A stretch of 64,000 nt of DNA, from positions 806,001 through 870,000 of the forward strand of contig WOFQ01000004.1 of assembly GCA_012184525.1 (NCBI GenBank). The letters are read 5' to 3'. The notes under the pieces were generated by a model. The model saw only the letters and a list, made by a program, of their open reading frames with translations. It ran no database searches and was not told where the DNA came from. Positions 55,592 to 64,000 of the stretch are shown here, piece by piece. This stretch comes from Xenoacremonium recifei (taxonomy: Eukaryota > Ascomycota > Sordariomycetes > Hypocreales > Nectriaceae). Numbering within the stretch: the stretch's first letter is position 1; the number at the start of each line of letters is the position of its first letter. Position numbers and translations under genes: made by a program.

Positions 55592-58500
55592 ATGGATGAC
55601 GCATCCGATGCTGGCCAACGGCTGGCCTCGACCGAAGCCAAGCGTGGACGGGAAACCTTCAGGTGTGGATTGCCAGTTCTACATACGTCTTTCACGTTGC
55701 TACTGTGATCGAACACTAACTGTCCCCTACTAGATACTGGCCGTTGCCGTCGTCTTCCTTCGAATTTAATGATTCAGGTCGAGTCATTCCCAGAACCAAG
55801 CTCGTCGCCGCTGAGGACACCACCCTCACTGCCCTTGCTCAGCTGGGGGCTTGCCAAACAGGCGTTGCCCGGTCTATGATCTCCCTTTTTGACCAAAGCT
55901 ATCAGTACATCATCGCTGAAGCTACACCTACGCTTCCTCTTGTCCCAAGTATTGCAAACCGCGACGGACACAAAGAACTATGGCTCTGCGGCACTGCCAT
56001 CCCTCGAAATCATGCACTCTGCGAATTGGCCCTTTGCCATGAAGGCGTGACTGATCCGGAGCATCCGAAAGATCTGCCCCTTCTACAAAGCCACGATGTG
56101 ACTACTGATGCCCGCTTTGCTTCTCGCCTCTCACACTTGAACGGCTGCCCTGCACGGTTCTACGCTGCCGTGCCAATCCGCACGTCTCGTGGTATAAATA
56201 TCGGGGTTTATTGTGTGCTCCATAACGAACTAAACGATGCGTGGACTGATCAACATGCAGAGATTCTCCGGAACATCTCGCGGACAATTATGAGGCATCT
56301 CGAAGGCAGGCGTGCGAGTCTTCTCCATCGGCGAAATGAACGGATGAACAGGGGACTTGGTTCATTTGTGGAAGAAAAGTCTGCGATATCCAGATCGGAA
56401 ACCGAAATGATATACCCTTCTCAGGATACCATCGACTACTCGCAGGATGCCTCAAATAAAAGCCAGCAAAACGTGTCGGAGCTTCTGGAGCCACGGCCTA
56501 AAAGACCTGCATGGCCATCACATCAAACATCGAGTCTACCAGTACCAATGGATCTGGAATACGGCGACGATAACCGATCCCGGCAGCAGGCCATAGATTC
56601 TATTTTCTCGAGAGCGGCTAGTATCATTAGCGAAGCTATCGAAGTCGAGTCTTGCATGTTCGTCGATGCCGCGAAAAGTACATTCGGCTCGCTTCGCAGT
56701 CCCAAAACGGATCATGACCCGGAACAACTCAGCACATCAACAGAGGGCAGCAGTGATGATGAGAAGCACCAACCTCGGCTTCCAGGGGACAGGCCATGCT
56801 GTCGAGTTATTGGACTTTCCGTTTCAAAGAGCTCAAAGATCGGACTGGGAGAGGATATATCCAAGCCCAACCCTCCCCAAGAAAAGCTGCTTTCGAACCT
56901 GTTAAGACGCTATCCAAAGGGTAAAGTCTTCAATTTCGATGCTAATGGCGAATTGGAGTCTTCGGAATCCGGGGAAGACGTGATAAAAGGGCACCAAGAG
57001 AGCCGCATCAAGTCACAAGGAGGAGAAAGCAAATCTCGGAAATCGGACATGAGGCCGTGGTCGAAACAACAAGAGGGTGCATCCATATTGTATCTTTTCC
57101 CAAAAGCTCGCAGCGTCGCATTTGTTCCAGTATGGGATCCGAGAAGAAGCAGATGGTATGCCGGCTGCTTCGTGTGGACCAGAACACCAACACGAACTTT
57201 CTCCACGGAGGGAGAGCTTAGCTACCTAACAGCCTTTGGGACTCTTGCTATGGCGGAAGCTATGCGATACGACTTCATACTTGATGAAAGAGCAAAGTCG
57301 GATGCTTTGAGCTCCCTCTCTCACGAGCTACGGTCACCCTTGCACGGAGTTATCCTCGGTGTTGAGCTTCTGAATGATACCATTCTCAATGTCACTCAAG
57401 GAGACATTGTGCACACCATTGAAACCTGTGGGCGGACGTTGATGGATACTTTGGACAACCTTCTTGATTTCTCAAAAATCAACAACTTCATCACCACGCG
57501 TAAGACGCAACGGCGAGTCGTTCGAGGGGCGTCCTCAGACCGCATCAGAACTGTCCAAGCTGGAATGATGAGGTTATACTCCACTGTTAGGCTCGATCGA
57601 CTACTAGAAGAAGTTGTGGACAGTGTCTTTGCCGGGTTCAATTTTCAGCATCAGTCTATCTCTCAACTATCAAGCAAAAGGGATGGTTTTGATGCTGATG
57701 TTGCATCTCTTCGAGCGATGGACAAAATGCGAGCAGAGGAGGATCTCATACAGGATCCGACCACCCCGAAAGAGATGTCCTTCAATTTCAGGAATGTTTC
57801 AATCTGTATCTCGATTGAACCAAACTGTTCCTGGATCTTCGAGACTCAAGCCGGGGCCATTCGACGGATGGTAATGAATCTCTTTGGCAATGCCTTGAAA
57901 TATACTCGCAGCGGCGTCATCAAGATCATCTTGGAACAGGAACCTCCAACACCAAGCTACCATCGAGCCGAACAACTTGTTAGAATTACTGTTTCTGACA
58001 CCGGCGTGGGGATGACCGAAGATTTCTTGCAGAATGGGCTGTTCAAGCCGTTCTCCCAGGAGAGTAATCTGAGCCCAGGAACTGGTCTCGGTCTAAGCCT
58101 CGTCAAGAGGACAGCTTCATCCCTGAACGGGAAGGTCTATGTCCAGAGCCAGAGTGGAAAGGGAACTGCTGTCACTGTGAAGCTGCCTCTTGTGCGGCCT
58201 TCAAATGGGGATCAGGACTCCATGGTGGTAGACAACGACGATTTTGCTCAAAACGCGAGCCAACTTCGCGGTCTTCGAATCAGATTGTTGGGACTTGATG
58301 GAGACGTCGAGCATGACTATGAGTCGTGCGGAATCGAGTCACATCACCCAGACTATATCGGAGTGCGCAACACATGTGAGAAGTGGTTGATGATGGAAGT
58401 CATCTCCGCTGCTCAAGCTGATGCCTTTAGACCGGACCTGATACTGACCACCGAGGCGGGTCTTGCTGAGAGAGAGAAGTCTGCAGGTCTCAACAAGCCT

Positions 58501-59308
58501 CCTTGTGTTGTGGTCTGTCCAAACGCCCTTGTTGCCTACAAATGTTCCAAGACTCAACAGTCTGGAATAGTCCAGTTTATATCTCAACCGTGAGTGCAAA
58601 AAAACGACTGATATGATACTTTCTTACCAGAAACTTTGTAGGATCGGTCCTCGGAAACTGGCCAAGATGTTGTTACTGGTGTTCGACCGCTGGACGGAGT
58701 TGCAGGCAAAATCACCGGACCCCGATATAGGGTTGATAGAGGCCAGGAAGTTCTTCTCCAGCCCCCAAAACTCACCCAACCTATTTACCTCGAAAAAATT
58801 GAAGACAGAAACGAGATCGCAACTGGAAACGAACCAGTTGCATATTTCACGGAATCCAGAGCGGTCACAGCCCGATCCCATCCGGCCCGTTATTACGAGA
58901 GAAAACTCGAACTTCAAGGACGGAAGCGCTTATCTCCTTGTCGACGACAACAGCATCAATTTGAAAATTCTCTCAACGTATATGAACAAGTTAGGGCTCC
59001 CGCACCAAACTGCAACCAACGGCCAAGAGGCTATAAACATGTACACCGCATATCCCAGCCGGTGTAAACTCATATTCATGGACGTGTCCATGCCCGTGGT
59101 CAATGGATTCGAAGCCAGCAGGCGCATCAGAGCATTTGAACATGACCATGGAATCGAACCAGCCATCATAATCGCACTTACTGGTCTGGCTTCAACTGAC
59201 GCGCAGAGCGAGGCGTTTGGGAGCGGGATGGACCTGTTTCTTACAAAGCCGGTGAGACTGAAGGAGATCACACATGTCCTGAGATCACATGGCTTTTTGG
59301 GAGAATGA
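55592..59308 (+). CDS. GAF-type hybrid histidine kinase
   Basis: Three exons (55592-55662, 55734-58589, 58642-59308) give 1197 aa. The N terminus (ETFRYWPLP) and the GAF domain (about 45-205: ARSMISLFDQSYQYIIAEAT, FYAAVPIRTSRGINIGVYCV) are typical of a large ascomycete group. A disordered region precedes the DHp domain with SSLSHELRSPLHG (phospho-acceptor His554). The ATPase domain has NLFGNALKYTRSG (N box, near 743), SDTGVGM and PGTGLGLSLV. The C-terminal receiver (about 1070-1195) has the DD pair in YLLVDDNS, the phospho-acceptor Asp1123 in FMDVSMP and Lys in FLTKPV. All catalytic residues are present, so it should be active. There is no TM, so it is cytosolic. Fungal hybrid kinases feed phosphate to the Ypd1-type transfer protein. 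The stimulus is unknown. Retaining intron 2 stops the protein before the receiver. Confidence 0.92.
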
Positions 59309-61414
59309 GCGGGCTTTAAGGGGAGTCTTGGATACATAAAACGATAGAACGGGAAACGCACGAGCATGTACATGAGTAATAATGACAACCTAAGGCGACT
59401 AGGCGCCTCGGTAACGAAGTTTACTTTGAAGTAATAATCGAACATATACAAAGTTAATCTTGAGAGCGACAAGGACGCTACGATAATCGGGTAGCAAGGA
59501 GGTTTCAATAACCATAGCCGTATGCTTGAAGGACAGCCGGCTGATGTTTACGAGGAGCACGTCAAGAGCTCCTAGTATCTTTCGAACAATACTGAAAGCT
59601 GTACCGTCATTAGGTTAACAGCTAACACAGTCTGACAGCACCTGCAAAAAAGAAAATCTTCAAAAAGGAACACAATGTAAAGTGATTCCGCCCGGGCTCG
59701 AACCGGGGACCTTCTCGGTGTAAACGAGATGCCATAACCAACTAGGCCACAGAACCGTCACGTGGTTACTAAGTGAAGTGCTTCAGATTGAAGCTTATGT
59801 ACTCGAAGCAACAAGTCGATGTTGAAAGAATTTTTCTTAAGAGAGTTGGCTATGGGTCAAGGCCATTCACAGGATTGTGAAAGACCTTAAAGAGCTGGTT
59901 AAGTCGATAGATCTTGGTTAAGCTTCTGAATCGTGTGGGTGCTGGCCTGTTCTGGGAGGTGTGTTGCATGCAGTTGAGGTAAAAGAAGTTTACTTTTCTA
60001 TAATATGAAGAAGGGGGCTTCAAGAAAGTAGTTATGAACGTGTACCATAAGCACTGGAGTGCTTAAGATCTGATGGTGTTCAAATCTGAGGCGGGGTGTC
60101 AGTTGCGAGAGAGGTGTCGACGACATTGACATTGAACTTGGGCTTGTTGCTAGACATATGGAGGATATCTGAATGGCAGAGACCTACACAAATTACTACA
60201 TGCTTTCATAAGTCTTTTCCAAACCGCGATACTTGTTCATTGCACGGTGACACAGAAGTATGACGGTGAGGAGGTGTGTGTGCAAGTACATCTAGCAGAG
60301 TCCATCTTGGGGAAAGGCGTGCCTCATTCTCATGAGGTAGCAGCTGAAGAATCCTTTGTAAAAACCCCTCATTTAGAGAGGGACACTGATCTCACAGAGC
60401 GATAATAGCAAAGGTTCATAGCGAATTGGACTGCCCCGACATGTCAACCTCGAAGTAAACTCATTGCGGGACGCGGAACTAATGGATATCGAGAAACCGA
60501 AAGAGGGAAGGAAACTGAAGCAAGCGAGAGCCGAGATTTATGTAACAGATATAGTAACCCCAGCTTTTATTCTTCTCCTGTTGACGATCATATGCGAAAA
60601 TATCTGCCGGCATCCGGATGCCTCGGATCACGAACAGGCCAGCCCTATGGGCGGAGCCAACGATCGTCTCCAAGGAGAACCAGGAATCTTTGCTGCAGGG
60701 CCTCAATCTGGGGAATTAGGCCGAGTTAATGGCGGGAAGAACAGCGGTCCTTATTGCGTGTATACGGTTCGTGTCTACTTGGCGGCGGCTGTCTCGCTCG
60801 TGAAGGTCAGCTAGCTGCTCTGAGTCCTATGCCGCCAACACGCACAATTGAAACAAGGGAGAGGACTCGAAATGAGTATTTCCAGTCAATATCCGAGGCC
60901 GCAGGTCGTCAAAGACAAAGACTGGTTCGTTTGTGAGACATGCCAGTGATGGCAGCCCACCTTTGCGGCTCGGGCCCCCGGCCGGCGTGATGGATGACCC
61001 GGACGTCCCGGAGCTCCCGCAGAACGCAGATAAAGTGCTGACAACGGGCTGCAAGCCACACGATGCGAGATCCAGGCACCGATTCGAACGTTTCGGGGTA
61101 TTTCTTTCTTGGCGCGGAGGGCTCATTGGAAGGCCGTCGCCCGTGGGGAAAAAAGCAACGACATGGCGTCTGCCCTGGCACATGTCTGGGTCAGACTTTC
61201 ATTTGATCAACACCAGCCCAGGCGCATCCAAATCTCTTCTGTTTGAGGGGGACGGAAATACATCGCCATGGCGTCTCGGCAACTTGGCACTGGGAAAACA
61301 GAGTGGCTGTCCGACGATGCATATAAGGGAGGCGAGGTCTCAGCAACGGGACGGGACAGTCAGTCGTGACAACGAACGCGGCCTCACTCCCAACGGCTCT
61401 GAGCAGCGTGCGCA
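59309..61414. other. Gene-poor stretch with one tRNA
   Basis: Apart from tRNA-Val, I see no supported gene. The open frame at 60464-60814 has a short hydrophobic stretch but no domain or codon support. TATA-like TATAAG lies near 61322, about 90 bp before the tyrosinase ATG. Confidence 0.5.
59683..59756 (-). tRNA. tRNA-Val (UAC)
   Basis: The minus strand folds into a complete cloverleaf of 74 nt including the discriminator A. The acceptor stem pairs GGTTCTG with CGGAATC, using two G-U pairs. The D arm is GCC...GGC with loop TAGTTGGTTAT. The anticodon stem is TCTCG/CGAGA with loop TTTACAC, anticodon TAC. The T arm is CCCGG-TTCGAGC-CCGGG, a perfect five-base stem with the B box GGTTCGAGCC. No intron is present. 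The 3' CCA is not encoded, as in eukaryotes. Confidence 0.93.
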
Positions 61415-62654
61415 ATGGCTGGCCGTCTGTTTACTCTGTGCCTGGTTCTGGGCCTCGCGCTGGCCTCTGTGCTCGCTGCGCCGGCGGTGCAGAACCGGTC
61501 TCAGTGCACGAATCCGAAGCAGCGTCGGGCATGGTAAGAACTTCAAGCCTTTGGTCAATGGTTCGTACTAATTGGGATACCAGGCACACGCTGTCTGACG
61601 ATGACAAGAGAGCCTACCTCGACGCAGTGCGGTGCCTCATGGACACGCCTGGCACGCTTGGGCTGCGAGGCGCGAAGACAAAGTTCGACGAGATGCAAAG
61701 CTGCCACGTCTCGCAGGCGGAGATCTCTCATTATGTTGTACGTCCAGATGCCTTCTGCCACAATTAGACTCTCGGAATTCTGACCTGATATCGCCGCCTC
61801 AGGGAACTTTCCTACCGTTCCATCGGTACCTGGTGTGGACGTATGAGCACATCCTCCAGACCGAGTGCGGCTACACGGGCGCTCAACCGTAAGCCGTCCA
61901 GCTCTCCCCGACATCGAAGCAGATGATATAACATGTCGCAGGTATTGGCAAGAGCAGTTGGACTCCGGCAACTTCCACAGCGCCGACATCTTCACTGCCG
62001 ATGTCAGCTTTGGTAGCAACGGTACAGGCCCGAACCAATGTGTTCCTGATGGGCCTTTCGCGGGTTACATGAACAGCCTTGGGCCTGGATACACGATTGG
62101 CGACCACTGCATTAACCGCAACATGGACGAAAGCATCAGCGCAGATACCTCGCAAGACCGCGTCGACGAATGCCTCACGCAGACCAGCTTCATTGCTGTG
62201 TGGCATTGCATCGAGGGCTACCCGCACTATGGCGGCCACGGCGGCGTCGGCGGTGAGATGATGAACCCGATCTCAAGTCCCGGAGATCCCATCTTCTTCC
62301 TACACCACACGTGGCTGGACAAAACGTGGTGGGAATGGCAGAGCCAGGACCTTGATACACGCCTGACTGAGATTGGTGGTCCGAACAGAATCATCAGAAA
62401 CGCTGACGGGACGCTGCCTGGTGGAGGACGATTCGAAGAGCGACCGGCCGATGTTCCGTAAGAGCACCTCTCCCCTTCATGATTTGCGACTTCGTATTGA
62501 CATTCTGTTTAGGGCTCCGGTTATCGAGGGCGACCCGGGAGACGAAGTGACGCTCAACCATGTCATTAACATGTACGGTATCGTCGACAGCATCACTGTC
62601 CGTGAAGTGATGGACATCCGTGAGACGCTCTGCTACGAGTATATCGACCCATAA
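61415..62654 (+). CDS. Secreted tyrosinase-family copper oxidase
   Basis: Five exons (61415-61533, 61584-61737, 61803-61888, 61942-62457, 62513-62654) give 338 aa. The signal peptide is AGRLFTLCLVLGLALASVLA. All six copper-binding histidines of a type-3 centre can be assigned. CuA: the His in SCHVSQ, ISHYV and PFHRY. CuB: the His in AVWH or its neighbour YPHYGG, GGHGG, and FLHHTWLDK. The sequence QPYW follows CuA as in the family. It is shorter than classical tyrosinases (which carry a C-terminal shielding domain of 100-150 residues), so it resembles the short secreted tyrosinase-like proteins, some of which act in peptide or phenol oxidation. Possible roles are pigment formation, cross-linking or phenol oxidation; the substrate cannot be inferred. 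No other biosynthetic genes lie within view on either side. Confidence 0.9.
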
Positions 62655-64000
62655 GCAAGCCCTCAGTCCAGAACCCAGCCTCTCTCATGCTGGAACTTCC
62701 TTTCCATTTCACTTTCTTTTGTTTGTATCACCACATATAAATGTAAATAGTTTCTACTCGTCACAATGCGTGGACGTTGAGTAGCCTTTTTTTTCCCCTT
62801 TCCTTTTCACTGGCATCAATGTGATGTGCCGATGGCGCATCCGAAATTGGCTGCTCGCCACTTATTTCCACTTCATCTCGGCCAGAAGCGCCCCTTCTTT
62901 TCCAGTTCTCGGGTCATGCCGTCTTAGAACATAGAACGAAAACAATTTAAAAAACAGAACTACTGTCGAAGAATTGGTGAGTGATGTCTTTCGTGGGGTC
63001 ATGCGGCCAAAGGCAGCGCAGTCATAGTCATGGGACCATCATCACATTACGTGAATGAATGCTGATGGGGGGCATCCCACGATCGTGGAGAAACCGGTTT
63101 GAAGGTGTCGCGTGACTGTTGGAAGACTCTGATCTTATCTGGGATGGTTCGATCTGATAAAACTCGGGGCAATGGGCAGTCTAGCAGAGGATGGTCTAGT
63201 TGGAGGTGCTGGACCGGACGGGGATGGGATGCCAAGGCGTGGCGCTCGACGGGCTGCGCATGGCTCTTGTGATAGCGTCAAAATCACCCCGGGAGAGTCT
63301 TGTCTCCTATAACCGGAACTCTTATCCAGAGATACGACGCGCGAGACTGAGGCAGATGTGACGTCTTGGTGCCATGGAAGGCCATACTTTATCAATGGAC
63401 TTGGTGAGAATGGACGATGACCTGCCCATTGCGGGCATCGTGGAGGGGAAGCCAAGAAATCCGGAGTTTCTCTGGAAACTTGGAAGATGGAATAACGTCA
63501 TGGTCTTTGCTCCGGAGAACGGCCTAGTAGCCAAGTTCTTGCCGCGCGTCCTTGCTACTGGCGGCGGCCTCCTTGACCTAGCACAGCTAGAGATTGCGGG
63601 CAAAGCTGGACAGTCAGTGCCGCCGTCGCATTGGTCGACGATCCGGTGGAATTGAGAGCGGGTCGTGCTGAATCAAAGGGGTAACAAGAGGGGCCGAGGA
63701 CAGGGGTGAAAAGGCGTCAAGGGCGGCTATCTTGCCGTTCGCCTAGAGTTTGAAGTCCGGTTAGAGTCTTGGCGAAGATGGGATGCTACCTTACGTGAGG
63801 AAAAGATCCGAGGAACGAGTCTTCGAGTCTGCTGACTGTACGGAGTAGGAGAGGTCGAATACGGGAATTTTGTGCGAATGGTGGAGGAGATGTTCAGAGG
63901 ATGACTGAAGTTCCGGTCTGCGATATGCGCCATTCAGGAGCGAGATTTCGAGAGACACGGCTGGGTAATTTCCGGGATGACGACGCTCACTCAGTCAGTT
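62655..64000. other. Terminal stretch, no supported gene
   Basis: This follows the tyrosinase stop to the end of the window. Opposed short open frames at 63322-63655 overlap each other and lack domains or splice continuity. A T-rich run near 62788-62800 fits the tyrosinase 3' region. Confidence 0.5.

Noticed and set aside
60464..60814. 116-codon open frame upstream of tyrosinase
   Set aside because: One hydrophobic stretch but otherwise no coding features; no introns or neighbours to support it.
61085..61100. B-box-like GTTCGAATC on the minus strand
   Set aside because: The T stem has two mismatches and no other tRNA arms can be drawn around it.
1..64000. Search for transposons, long terminal repeats, RIP-mutated blocks, CRISPR arrays and 5S rRNA
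   Set aside because: No transposase, reverse transcriptase or integrase fragments, no long direct or inverted repeats, and no strongly TpA-biased blocks were seen by eye. CRISPR arrays are not expected in a fungal nuclear genome.

Overview
The window is nuclear DNA of a filamentous ascomycete (Pezizomycotina, most likely a Sordariomycete). The evidence is many short introns of about 50-70 nt with GTRNGT donors, CTAAC/CTGAC branch points and YAG acceptors, GC-rich exons, compact intergenic spaces, and typical fungal genes (RXT2, MGM101, OPI3, LSB5, a hybrid histidine kinase, a fungal CorA-like family). I find 25 protein-coding loci (24 apparently intact, one broken) and one tRNA gene. Exon structures were read by eye from splice signals and reading-frame continuity.

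Layout. 1-4999 holds no gene I can support. 5000-9352 looks accessory: a CorA-like membrane protein (minus) diverges from a frameshifted protein-kinase gene (plus). From 9610 a long housekeeping stretch begins: LSB5 endocytosis adaptor (-), cytosolic methionyl-tRNA synthetase (+), an NRAMP metal transporter (-), OPI3 phospholipid methyltransferase (-), RXT2 of the Rpd3L deacetylase complex (-), an FAD monooxygenase (+), a TB2/DP1/HVA22 ER-shaping protein (+), MGM101 (-), COA4 (-), biotin-protein ligase (+), a Ser/Thr-rich single-pass membrane protein (+), PAM16 (-), an armadillo-repeat protein resembling SmgGDS (+), RPL13 (-), a COX14-domain protein (+), a conserved protein of unknown function (-), DAHP synthase (+), a Cys-rich signal-peptide/TM protein (-), mitoribosomal protein mL50 (+) and an M1 aminopeptidase (-). 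From 52 kb onward genes are sparser and more accessory: an NmrA-like oxidoreductase, a GAF hybrid histidine kinase with receiver domain, tRNA-Val(UAC) and a secreted tyrosinase.

How the genes relate. There is no biosynthetic gene cluster I can defend. Five genes for mitochondrial functions (MGM101, COA4, PAM16, COX14-domain, mL50) lie within about 21 kb among neighbours of unrelated function. Both the DAHP synthase and methionyl-tRNA synthetase genes have perfect TGACTCA boxes upstream, consistent with cross-pathway (Gcn4/CPC1) control of amino-acid metabolism. RPL13 has a pair of CACGTG boxes. The most unusual items are gene-structure oddities (two genes whose first coding exon is only the ATG, a 17-nt micro-exon in OPI3, a stop-free in-frame intron in the TB2/DP1 gene, an intron separating kinase from receiver in the histidine kinase) and the divergent CorA-like/broken-kinase pair.
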